Source of the DNA: Candidatus Heimdallarchaeota archaeon | GTDB taxonomy: Archaea; Asgardarchaeota; Heimdallarchaeia; Heimdallarchaeales; Kariarchaeaceae | Reading direction: 5' to 3' | Assembly (NCBI GenBank): GCA_027016475.1 | Contig: JALUTL010000261.1 | Coordinates: 1-10,811, forward strand | Length of the DNA: 10,811 nucleotides | Shown here: one piece after another, positions 1 through 6,682 of the stretch | Position numbering within the stretch: position 1 is the first letter of the stretch | Layout of the letters: every line of letters begins with the position of its first letter | Position numbers and translations under genes: made by a program | Notes under the pieces: model-generated | The model's database searches: none | What the model saw: only the letters and a program-made list of their open reading frames with translations | What the model was told of the DNA's origin: nothing

Positions 1-87
1 AACGTCATCACCAACTACAGTCGAATTCTGTTTGAACAAATAGGATTCTTCTTAAGGAAAGCGCAGTATGGACTATGTGGACATTAG
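1..87 (+). CDS. Possible 3' end of an upstream gene (partial)
   Basis: The first frame is open from base 1 to a TAG at 85-87, giving 28 residues that end in ...RKAQYGLCGH; the other two plus frames stop by about base 43. If real, it is the C-terminus of a gene entering from the left, overlapping the methyltransferase start at 68 by 20 nt. The tail is too short to assign. A restriction enzyme partner for the methyltransferase would be one possibility, but nothing visible shows this. An open frame of this length can easily occur by chance. Confidence 0.3.
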   Translation, partial: NVITNYSRILFEQIGFFLRKAQYGLCGH

Positions 88-1084
88 GCGAAACAGCATC
101 CATTGCGGTGATAGTTTAACAATTCTCCAAAAATTGGAAGATTCATCCGTGAACCTTGTAATCACTTCGCCTCCCTACTACAATCAGCGTGATTATGGAG
201 GCATTCCCGGAGAAGTCGGAGGTGAAACCTCCTTGGATCAATACATGAACCGCCTGTATGATGTTTTCCACGAATGTATCCGTGTGCTGAGGCCGGATGG
301 AAACTTGGTTGTGAATCTTGGTGACAAGTACGTTGGGGGCAGCCTTCAGTTGGTTCCTTATCGATTTGCGCTGGGACTGCTTGAACGGGAACCATTGAAA
401 CTGGTAAACGAGGTCACATGGGTAAAGCTGAATCCTACTCCTCGACAGTTTCGCCGTCGTTTGGTCAGCAGTACCGAGCCTTTTTTCCACTTTGTAAAAG
501 ATGATGGCTATTACTACGATTTGGATTCCTTTCAAAGCCACAAGGACAGAAACCGTAAACGTAGCGGAAAGAATGTGGGGAAGAGATATTATGAGCTGAT
601 CAAATCTTCTGATCTAAGCGATGATCAAAAACAATTGGCCCGCAAGGAACTGGAAGAAGTTATTGAAGAGGTGAAACGTGGTGAACTGGCCGGTTTCAGA
701 ATGAAAATCAGAGGAATACATGCTGAACCGTTTGGTGGACAGGAAGGAGGAAGAAAGTCACAATTGGATACCAAAGGCTTTACTATCATCCGGATGCATG
801 GACGTTCCCTGAAACGGGATGTGATAGAAGGCCCTGTCGAAACCATTCGATGGCTTTCACATCCTGCTGTATATCCCGAATATGTGGTGCAGGAATTTGT
901 AAAACTCTTGACCCGACGGGGGGATTTGGTGCTCGATCCGTTTTTGGGATCAGGAACCACGGCTGTAGTATGTAAACGGATGGGGCGTGATTTCATTGGC
1001 ATAGACATCAATCCTGAATATTGCAGGCTTGCTGAAGAGCGTGTGAACAATGCAATACCCGGTGAAGAGGAATGGGTGATCTGA
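68..1084 (+). CDS. Site-specific DNA methyltransferase, beta class, probably N4-cytosine
   Basis: This 338-residue protein is a SAM-dependent DNA amino-methyltransferase. The catalytic motif IV, TSPPYYNQRDYG (SPPY at residues 34-37), comes first and the SAM-binding motif I, DPFLGSGTT (290-298), lies near the C-terminus, followed by FIGIDINPEY (309-318). This circular order defines the beta class. SPPY rather than DPPY favours N4-cytosine methylation, though some N6-adenine enzymes also carry SPPY. Residues about 150-255 between the conserved blocks are Lys/Arg-rich and are the likely target-recognition region. An AAGGAAAG sequence about 8 nt upstream supports the ATG at 68. The stop TGA overlaps the ATG of the next gene, so the two are probably translated together. 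No restriction endonuclease is visible inside the window; it may be a solitary enzyme or have a partner to the left. The class is firm; the target base is inferred. Confidence 0.9.
   Translation: MDYVDIRRNSIHCGDSLTILQKLEDSSVNLVITSPPYYNQRDYGGIPGEVGGETSLDQYMNRLYDVFHECIRVLRPDGNLVVNLGDKYVGGSLQLVPYRFALGLLEREPLKLVNEVTWVKLNPTPRQFRRRLVSSTEPFFHFVKDDGYYYDLDSFQSHKDRNRKRSGKNVGKRYYELIKSSDLSDDQKQLARKELEEVIEEVKRGELAGFRMKIRGIHAEPFGGQEGGRKSQLDTKGFTIIRMHGRSLKRDVIEGPVETIRWLSHPAVYPEYVVQEFVKLLTRRGDLVLDPFLGSGTTAVVCKRMGRDFIGIDINPEYCRLAEERVNNAIPGEEEWVI
1075..1081 (+). promoter_or_regulatory. Ribosome binding site GGTGATC that decides the pabA start
   Basis: GGTGATC ends 2 nt before the ATG at 1084. The same heptamer with the same 2-nt spacing precedes the membrane protein gene at 4479. 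It is complementary to GAUCACC near the 3' end of archaeal 16S rRNA. This supports 1084 over the in-frame ATG at 1072, which however also has a GGTGA 6 nt upstream (1061-1065). Confidence 0.6.
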
Positions 1085-1677
1085 TGAGGGCTGTTGAAGA
1101 CTATGAATACTTTCACGCCAATGGGAACTATGGAACAGTAACACTGGTCGATTGCCTTGATTCATTTACTCATAACCTGGTTCAGGCCTTTCTTTTGCTA
1201 GGTGCATCAGTTGAAGTCTATCGGACAGGCTTTGCTGGAGACATTAATGTTGGTGATTATCTTGTCCTTTCGCCAGGCCCCGGTCATCCCAGTGACCAAA
1301 TTTCGGTGTTGGATCTGTTGGAAACAGCTTATGGAAAAATTCCAATAATGGGCGTCTGCTTGGGCATGCAGATACTGGCCCTCAAGTTCGGCGGCAATGT
1401 AGTTCGTGCACCTGCTGTAGTTCATGGCAAAACTAGCCTCATAACCCATACAGGAACTGGAATATTTCATGGATGCAGCAATCCCACTCCTGTAGCCCGT
1501 TACCATTCGCTCATGGTGGAATCCGTACCTTCGGAATTCGAGATCCAAAGCATCCATGATGGAATCCCCATGGCTTTCCGCTCTGAATATGCCTGTGCTG
1601 TTCAATTTCATCCTGAATCATTTTTGACAAAGGACGGAATGACCATGCTGCGCAATTTTCTGGAGGGAAGGCGATGA
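1084..1677 (+). CDS. pabA: Aminodeoxychorismate/anthranilate synthase glutamine amidotransferase subunit
   Basis: This is a class I (triad) glutamine amidotransferase that releases ammonia from glutamine for a chorismate-aminating partner. With the ATG at 1084 it has 197 residues, close to the usual 190 or so. The family motifs are clear: LVDCLDSFTHNL (21-32), the PGPGHP oxyanion segment (64-69), the nucleophile elbow GVCLGMQ with Cys92, and FHPES with His176 and Glu178. The first 17 residues extend beyond typical PabA/TrpG proteins, which start almost directly at the LxDxxDSFT segment. PabA and TrpG cannot be separated from sequence alone, and one subunit serves both pathways in some bacteria. 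The choice of pabA rests on the next gene, which overlaps by 4 nt (ATGA) and carries the PabB-specific lysine. Confidence 0.88.
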   Translation: MRAVEDYEYFHANGNYGTVTLVDCLDSFTHNLVQAFLLLGASVEVYRTGFAGDINVGDYLVLSPGPGHPSDQISVLDLLETAYGKIPIMGVCLGMQILALKFGGNVVRAPAVVHGKTSLITHTGTGIFHGCSNPTPVARYHSLMVESVPSEFEIQSIHDGIPMAFRSEYACAVQFHPESFLTKDGMTMLRNFLEGRR

Positions 1678-3758
1678 AATGGTACTACTCTCGATACGAA
1701 TCGGGTCAGTTGAAAGAAGCTTTTGGCGAAGATTCACATGCATATTCATCCATGCTTTTTTCATCAGGAAAATTTCCCGGCATCGAGTGGATGGTTGAGA
1801 ATATGGAAGCAATTTCCCCCCATCTTCCTTTTGAATTAAAAGACAGTGTTGTTGCAAACTTTGTTTTGGATGACAACGAGCTGCTCTTTTTTGGGGTTCA
1901 GAATATAGTGATGGGCCAGGGAACGGAATTTGCCATTGAATTGGATCAAATTGATTGGAATGGCCTTTCTGCATCAATCAAGGACTTTTTTTTCTCATGG
2001 TTTGGCTATGTAGGCTACGTGGGATTCGAATATGGACGGATATTGGTGGGGTATGACCATGCCCCCCGAAATTTCCCTCTGCCGGATGTCATGCTTTTCC
2101 TTCCTATACATGGTGTTTTGATCCGGAAATCTGAAGTTGTGCTTTTCGGGCTCATTATGGATGATGCCCCAAGCTTCCCAGCTGTAGAAATTGGTGAAGT
2201 TCCGATACATGATGGTACAGTGCCCTTACCCAGCCTTTCATATGAACAATATTTGGGGGCTTTAACCAAACTGAAACAGTATATTGCTGATGGTGACATC
2301 TATCAGGCCAACTTCACGCAACGATTTGTTCTGCCATTTAGGGAAAATTTGTATCAAATACTTCGTAAACAGTTGGTTTCAAATCCGGTTCCTCATTGGG
2401 CTTATCTTCACCATCCGAAATTTCAAATTGCCTCGTTCAGTCCAGAACTGTTCATGAAAATAAGTGATGGGCATGTATGCACGAAGCCCATCAAGGGTAC
2501 CAGACCGCGTGGTCAAACCAAGGAAGAGGATGAACAACTCAAACAGGAACTGCTGCAATCAGAAAAAGACCATGCAGAATTGGCAATGATTGTGGATCTG
2601 CTTCGAAACGACCTTGGTCGCTCTGCCAAACCTGGATCTGTTAAAGTTTCTTACCATGCCCAATTGGAGACCTACGAAAATGTCCATCACTTGGTCTCGA
2701 AGGTTTGTGCAGAGATTCCTTCAGGATGGAACCATGCATGGCGTACATTTCTGCGGGCATTTCCAGGTGGATCCATTAGTGGTGTACCAAAGCATCGTGC
2801 TCTTGAAATCATTGAATCTTTGGAGCCTGTGGCTCGCGGCCCGTATACTGGATCCTTTGTCCTGATTGCTTCTCGACTTCTCTATGCGAATATTTGCATA
2901 AGAACAGTTTCATTGATTGGTGAAAGTGCCATTTTCAATGCAGGTGGTGGAATCGTCCATGATTCCGACCCACTGCAGGAATATCTGGAATGCCTTTACA
3001 AGGCAGGCCATTTAACAAGATATTTGGGTGCAAGCTTTATGGGGATGATTTTTTGGCTGAATGGAAGGTTTTGCACCAAGGGTATTGATCTAGAACCAAG
3101 CGATGTTTTTTCTCAGACAGGTGCATTTGAAACAATAAAGATAGAAAATGGGATTCCCCTGAATCTTGAAGTCCACCTTGAGCGCATAAAACAAGGAATG
3201 GACTATTGGAAGCTAAATAGGACACTTCCTACAGAAGCTGAACTTATGCAGCTGATCAAAATGAACTTGGCAAAGGACGGAAAGCTGAATATTTATGCCA
3301 CTGGTTCTTTTGTTTATGCCACTATTTCCTCCTATACCCCACCTGACAGGATTGAGCTTTTGCTAGAGAACGCTGAGTTCGATTTTGTTCCTATGGGTTT
3401 TAAGCCCCTACCATATGTTCCCTATCGGGAAAGATTGAATCGCGCATTGGCCCGAAGCTTATGGGACACAATTTTGGTAAGAAATAATTATATCCTAGAA
3501 GGAAGCCGGAGTAACATCTATGTAAAACATGGTGGAAAATGGTTAACACCTGCCACGAGTTGTGTACCGGGAACTGTTCGAAAGCATCTGCTGGATGCTG
3601 GAAAAGTCTTTCCTGCAGAAATTACAATTCAAATGCTTATCGATGCAGATGATGTGGCCGTGTCAAACTCATTGATTGGCTTCCGTCTTGTACAACGGGT
3701 CTGGAAAGAAGATGGGGTCGTATGGGACAAAATCTCGCAATTGGAGAACAAATTTTAG
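1674..3758 (+). CDS. pabB: PabB-PabC fusion: aminodeoxychorismate synthase I with aminodeoxychorismate lyase
   Basis: This 694-residue protein fuses two enzymes. Residues 1 to about 452 are a chorismate-binding domain: YQANFTQRF (210-218), PIKGTRPRG (272-280), DHAELAMIVDLLRNDLGR (299-316) and FPGGSISGVPK (363-373). Lys274 in PIKGT is the mark of PabB, whose lysine attacks chorismate; TrpE has Ala there (PIAGT). Residues about 456-694 are a fold-type IV PLP domain like PabC: TGAFETIKI (482-490), a likely PLP lysine Lys577 in GFKPLPYVPY, LEGSRSNIYV (608-617), CVPGTVR (630-636) and SNSLIG (664-669). Together with the upstream amidotransferase, the product would be p-aminobenzoate plus pyruvate. 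Such PabB-PabC fusions are known in bacteria, so acquisition by transfer is possible. The C-terminal domain could have drifted in substrate, because its helix after Lys577 deviates from the common KxxNR pattern. The start overlaps the pabA stop (ATGA). Confidence 0.88.
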   Translation: MKWYYSRYESGQLKEAFGEDSHAYSSMLFSSGKFPGIEWMVENMEAISPHLPFELKDSVVANFVLDDNELLFFGVQNIVMGQGTEFAIELDQIDWNGLSASIKDFFFSWFGYVGYVGFEYGRILVGYDHAPRNFPLPDVMLFLPIHGVLIRKSEVVLFGLIMDDAPSFPAVEIGEVPIHDGTVPLPSLSYEQYLGALTKLKQYIADGDIYQANFTQRFVLPFRENLYQILRKQLVSNPVPHWAYLHHPKFQIASFSPELFMKISDGHVCTKPIKGTRPRGQTKEEDEQLKQELLQSEKDHAELAMIVDLLRNDLGRSAKPGSVKVSYHAQLETYENVHHLVSKVCAEIPSGWNHAWRTFLRAFPGGSISGVPKHRALEIIESLEPVARGPYTGSFVLIASRLLYANICIRTVSLIGESAIFNAGGGIVHDSDPLQEYLECLYKAGHLTRYLGASFMGMIFWLNGRFCTKGIDLEPSDVFSQTGAFETIKIENGIPLNLEVHLERIKQGMDYWKLNRTLPTEAELMQLIKMNLAKDGKLNIYATGSFVYATISSYTPPDRIELLLENAEFDFVPMGFKPLPYVPYRERLNRALARSLWDTILVRNNYILEGSRSNIYVKHGGKWLTPATSCVPGTVRKHLLDAGKVFPAEITIQMLIDADDVAVSNSLIGFRLVQRVWKEDGVVWDKISQLENKF

Positions 3759-3780
3759 ACTTGGTAGGAGTACCCTTCAC

Positions 3781-3792
3781 AAGTATTAAAAG
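3781..3792 (+). promoter_or_regulatory. Possible TATA box for atpE
   Basis: AAGTATTAAAAG lies 30-40 nt before the ATG at 3821 in the short gap after pabBC. With the usual archaeal spacing of about 25 nt, transcription would begin around 3808-3816, giving an almost leaderless message. No T-run terminator follows pabBC, so readthrough from upstream is also possible. Confidence 0.35.
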
Positions 3793-3820
3793 ATGGCAAA
3801 CCACAATGGACACAGGACTT

Positions 3821-4474
3821 ATGACAACTGTAGAAACCGGTACCCACAATGTTGCGGAAGGTATGGCCCGCATCAAACGATCCATTGAGGCTGAGGTCAA
3901 GGCGAAGGCTGAACAAATCGAAACAGAGGCGAAAGCAGAGGCTGCTAGAATATTGGAAGAGGCAAAAGCTGAAACAGAAAAATTGAGGATAAGAATTTTG
4001 AGAGAACAAGAAGCCAAGGCCAAGCAATTCATGCAGATGGAAATTTCAAAGAAACGATTGGCTGCAAAAATGGATTACTTGCAGCACCGTGAAAACATGA
4101 TTGACGCACTGTTTACTGATCTGAAAACTGAACTTCAAAAGTACACCAAAAACAAGGAATATGGTGAGACTCTTGAAAAGTTTTTGGAAGAAAGCGCACT
4201 TGCAATCGGCGGTGGAGAAATGATTGTGGAAATGCGGTCTGCCGACAAAAAACTTCTTCCCGATGAAAAGCTGAAGGCGATTGCAGAGAAGATTGAAAAG
4301 GAGACCGGCGTTCCAACTACCTTTGAACTGTCAAAGACGGATCTGAAGACTTTGGGAGGAGTGAAGGTTAAGGCCAAGGATGGAAGCGTATCCGTGGACA
4401 ATACCTTCGAGGCCCGGATGGAACGGCTGTATGACGACCTCCGTGTCACAATGATGAATGCGCTTGTAGGGTGA
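3821..4474 (+). CDS. atpE: A-type (V-type) ATP synthase subunit E
   Basis: Subunit E forms, with subunit H/G, the peripheral stalks that hold the catalytic head of the archaeal ATP synthase to the membrane part. From the ATG at 3821 it has 217 residues, near the family's usual 190-210. Residues about 15-77 are a long charged coiled coil rich in Ala, Glu and Lys (EAEVKAKAEQIETEAKAEAA and onward). The C-terminal half is the globular domain, with GGGEMIVEMRSADKKLL, LGGVKVKAKDGSVSVDNTF and a final helix ARMERLYDDLR. The frame is open upstream to an ATG at 3722 inside pabBC, but the coiled coil needs none of that. In-frame ATGs at 3806 and 3863 (203 residues) are alternatives. No other ATP synthase subunit follows, so this gene is separated from the usual A-ATPase operon or sits at its edge. 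Confidence 0.85.
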   Translation: MTTVETGTHNVAEGMARIKRSIEAEVKAKAEQIETEAKAEAARILEEAKAETEKLRIRILREQEAKAKQFMQMEISKKRLAAKMDYLQHRENMIDALFTDLKTELQKYTKNKEYGETLEKFLEESALAIGGGEMIVEMRSADKKLLPDEKLKAIAEKIEKETGVPTTFELSKTDLKTLGGVKVKAKDGSVSVDNTFEARMERLYDDLRVTMMNALVG

Positions 4475-4478
4475 TCAA

Positions 4479-5012
4479 ATGAAGGTCTTTGCATCCTTCT
4501 TGCTTATGTTCCTATTAACCTTCAGCCCACAGGTAACAGCAGAAAAGTATATCGCATTTGGAGGCTACGCCGAAACTGACGTCGCGGTTCAAGGTTCTAA
4601 AGTGCTGTTTTCAGCATCTATCTACAACAATGACACAGACACGGGTGCAGAGATCCAATCAATGAATGTGACGTTTGCCATTGGTACACAAAGGATCAAA
4701 TTGATCAACGCATCAAAGACTTACGACACTGATCGAAAACAGTTCGAAATTAATGAAACCTTTACCGATACAATTCTGGTAGATATCAACTTTGATCCTG
4801 GCAGGTATAATGTCTCCATTTTCTTTGTTGTAATTCCGACAGGATCGACAGCCTTGGCTGAAAACAAATACGCCTTGGCAAATGCCACATTTACTGTCCG
4901 TGGTGTGTCCACTGAACAGGAATTCCTCCAAGGTGTCCTGATCACTGCCATTGTTCTTGCAGGGCTGTTCGCCCTTTATGTAATCTATAACAGATGGAAA
5001 TCCAAACTCTGA
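4479..5012 (+). CDS. Exported, sequon-rich, single-pass membrane protein of unknown function
   Basis: I do not recognise the family. The 177-residue product begins with a clear signal peptide (MKVFASFLLMFLLTFSPQVTA, likely cleaved near residue 21) and ends with one hydrophobic helix (about 152-170) followed by the basic tail NRWKSKL. It should therefore be a type I membrane protein with roughly 130 residues outside the cell. The ectodomain is beta-strand-like (alternating hydrophobic residues, many Thr/Ser/Asn), resembling an immunoglobulin- or S-layer-type fold. It carries six N-x-S/T sequons, at Asn51, 63, 77, 92, 111 and 135, which suggests heavy N-glycosylation. It starts 4 nt after the atpE stop, behind a strong GGTGATC site (4470-4476), so the two genes are almost certainly one transcript. 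A link to the ATP synthase is only suggested by that position. Confidence 0.8.
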   Translation: MKVFASFLLMFLLTFSPQVTAEKYIAFGGYAETDVAVQGSKVLFSASIYNNDTDTGAEIQSMNVTFAIGTQRIKLINASKTYDTDRKQFEINETFTDTILVDINFDPGRYNVSIFFVVIPTGSTALAENKYALANATFTVRGVSTEQEFLQGVLITAIVLAGLFALYVIYNRWKSKL

Positions 5013-5033
5013 TCCATGTTCTGCAAACAATCG

Positions 5034-5049
5034 TTTTTATGGTTTTTTT
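5034..5049 (+). terminator. T-run terminator, overlapping a TATA-like element
   Basis: TTTTTATGGTTTTTTT lies 22 nt after the stop of the membrane protein gene and is typical of archaeal intrinsic termination on oligo-T. The first half (GTTTTTATG, 5033-5041) sits about 25 nt before the ATG at 5063, the right distance for a TATA box giving a leaderless transcript of the next gene. The same bases may serve both purposes. Confidence 0.5.
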
Positions 5050-5062
5050 GATGTTATAACAT

Positions 5063-5419
5063 ATGGACACTATTCAACCTGCTGCAGGCATGGAACTGGA
5101 AGGATTGGGTGAACTTGTTCGTTTGGTAGTTGCCAATGCCCAACATCGCGGTGGACACATTTATGCTGGCCTCCAAGAGGATGGAAATTGGATCTATTTT
5201 ATCAACCATCTTGTACCAAATTGGTTTGACATGAAAGGATTGCCCATTACGCTTTTTGTCAGAACCAAGGAATCCCCATCCGGATCATTCATTGCATATG
5301 AATACATGAACGGATTCGGTAAGGAAAGCTGGAACTTCGTCAATGCAGTCGGAGAAAATCCGAAAATTGCCTACATTCCCATCATCAAGCTGAAATCAAT
5401 TCCAAAGTTTATAGTCTGA
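5063..5419 (+). CDS. Uncharacterised 118-residue protein
   Basis: I do not recognise this protein. It has no signal peptide, membrane helix, cysteine cluster or nucleotide-binding motif. The N-terminal part (10-30) looks helical (MELEGLGELVRLVVANAQHR). The rest looks like alternating strands with many aromatic residues, including GGHIYAGLQEDGNWIYFINH and YEYMNGFGKESWNF, and suggests a compact cytoplasmic alpha-beta domain. No Shine-Dalgarno sequence precedes the ATG at 5063, but a TATA-like T-run lies about 25 nt upstream, which fits leaderless expression. An in-frame ATG at 5090 is the only alternative start nearby. It ends 16 bp from the convergent alaA gene. The uninterrupted frame and protein-like composition make it a likely real gene. 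Function unknown. Confidence 0.65.
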   Translation: MDTIQPAAGMELEGLGELVRLVVANAQHRGGHIYAGLQEDGNWIYFINHLVPNWFDMKGLPITLFVRTKESPSGSFIAYEYMNGFGKESWNFVNAVGENPKIAYIPIIKLKSIPKFIV

Positions 5420-5435
5420 ATTTTTTACCCTTGGT

Positions 5436-6626
5436 CTATTTGCTGTATCTGTTCAAGAACCGTTCCATCCGGGACAGCCCTTCTTCCAAGATATCTGGAG
5501 TGGACAGATAAACCATTCTGAAGTGATCTGGAACTCCAAATCCGGATCCATGTACCATGAGAACCTTTTCTTCTTTCAACAGATTCAGTATTACTTCCTG
5601 ATCTGAGTTGAAGGTAAGATTCTCCATGTGGATTTTTGGAAAAATATAGAAGGCCGCTTGAGGAATTTGGGTACTAATGGAGTCCATTTCATTGAAGCGT
5701 TTTACAACCAAATCCCTTCGTTCCCTTACCTTATGTACAAGTTCAGGAAGATGCGGTGGACTAAGGGCAAGACCGTCTGCACTGGCATAGGATATGGGCG
5801 TATTTGGGGAAAGTCGAGTTCTGCATAGTTTTCTGATTCCCTCATATGGTTCCTCTATTTTGCCTTGGGTATCAACTCGGTACATATAGGCCGCTCGCCA
5901 GCCCGGTGCGAGATAATTTTTTGAAAATCCATTGAAAACAACTACGGGGACATCATTTGCCAATTGGGACATTGATGTGTATTTGACACCATTGTCCAAT
6001 ATCATCCTGTCGTAAATCTCATCCGAAACAATTGCCACATCATATTCCCCAACGATGTTTACTAGTTCTCGCAAGGTGTTTTCAGGGTAAACTGCACCAG
6101 TTGGGTTGTTGGGGTTGATGACTACAACTAGTTTGGTGGTGCTGTCAATCTTTTGCCTGATGTCATCTAGGTCAGGAGCCCAGCCCTCTTCTTCAATGCA
6201 CCTATAGGCCTCCATTTTTGCTTGGCTGACTGTGGCAATGCTTTGATAGGCGGGATATGTCGGTGCAGGTACCAAAACCTTGTCACCTGGATTGATGAAG
6301 GAAAGAAACAGGTAAAGAATGCCCTCACTGACCCCTTGAGTAAAAATAACCTCGTCTGGATCCAAATTGATATGATATTTTGCATGTTCATATTCCGCAA
6401 TTTTCTTCCTGACGTATTCATCTCCTTCTGATTGGGAATAGTTCCCCATGCTCCCATATTTTGCCAATGCGTCCTGCATTGTTTGGGGAACTTCAAAATC
6501 AAACTTATTGGGGTCACCAATATTGAAAAAAAGAATATCATGTCCTTCCTTTTTCATTCGGTTTGCAACCTGTTGGACATCCCGAATTGCGTATTTCATA
6601 CTTCCTACTCGTTCTGAAACCTGCAT
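5436..6626 (-). CDS. alaA: AlaA-like aminotransferase (PLP fold type I)
   Basis: This 396-residue class I/II aminotransferase has NIGDP near the N-terminus, NPNNPTG (171-177), SDEIYD (201-206, Asp202 binding the PLP nitrogen), NGFSKNY with the Schiff-base Lys236, and FRMVYL with the substrate carboxylate Arg370. The wording of these motifs, together with VLMVHGSGFGVPDHFR near the C-terminus, closely matches bacterial AlaA (YfbQ), which makes alanine from pyruvate with glutamate as donor. Archaeal members are often annotated as alanine or aspartate aminotransferase, so alanine synthesis is the best reading rather than a proof. The ATG at 6626 was chosen over a TTG one codon earlier. It lies 56 nt downstream of the dehydrogenase on the same strand, with a T-run between, so it may have its own promoter. 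Confidence 0.85.
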   Translation of the reverse strand: MQVSERVGSMKYAIRDVQQVANRMKKEGHDILFFNIGDPNKFDFEVPQTMQDALAKYGSMGNYSQSEGDEYVRKKIAEYEHAKYHINLDPDEVIFTQGVSEGILYLFLSFINPGDKVLVPAPTYPAYQSIATVSQAKMEAYRCIEEEGWAPDLDDIRQKIDSTTKLVVVINPNNPTGAVYPENTLRELVNIVGEYDVAIVSDEIYDRMILDNGVKYTSMSQLANDVPVVVFNGFSKNYLAPGWRAAYMYRVDTQGKIEEPYEGIRKLCRTRLSPNTPISYASADGLALSPPHLPELVHKVRERRDLVVKRFNEMDSISTQIPQAAFYIFPKIHMENLTFNSDQEVILNLLKEEKVLMVHGSGFGVPDHFRMVYLSTPDILEEGLSRMERFLNRYSK

Positions 6627-6672
6627 CAACTCTCAATAGACCAATCGCTTCAAAATTTTTTGGAAACAAGCA

Positions 6673-6682
6673 GAAAAAAAGA
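6673..6682 (-). terminator. T-run after the dehydrogenase gene
   Basis: On the minus strand the dehydrogenase TGA is followed directly by TC and seven T residues (complement of the A-run 6674-6680). This is a typical archaeal oligo-T terminator and argues that at least part of the transcription ends before alaA. Confidence 0.4.

Noticed and set aside
625..1116. Long minus-strand open frame opposite the methyltransferase
   Set aside because: It is the antisense of conserved methyltransferase motifs, is Ser/Pro-rich in the way antisense frames are, and has no promoter.
2590..2865. Open frame of 91 codons on the plus strand inside the PabB domain
   Set aside because: It lies in another frame across the most conserved PabB motifs and has no protein-like motifs of its own.
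3395..3470. Loss of the catalytic PLP lysine in the PabC-like domain
   Set aside because: A first alignment on LNRALAR put Pro at the lysine position, but aligning on the K-x6-Y pattern and the spacing to DTILV restores Lys577, so the domain is kept as probably active.
1084..3758. Assignment of the pair as anthranilate synthase TrpG/TrpE
   Set aside because: The PIKGT lysine and the fused PabC-like domain fit aminodeoxychorismate synthase; PIAGT would be expected for TrpE, and no other trp gene is present.
3637..4494. Minus-strand frames opposite atpE with apparently hydrophobic stretches
   Set aside because: The hydrophobic look (runs of Ala, Ser, Phe, Leu) comes from the reverse complement of the Ala/Glu/Lys coiled coil.
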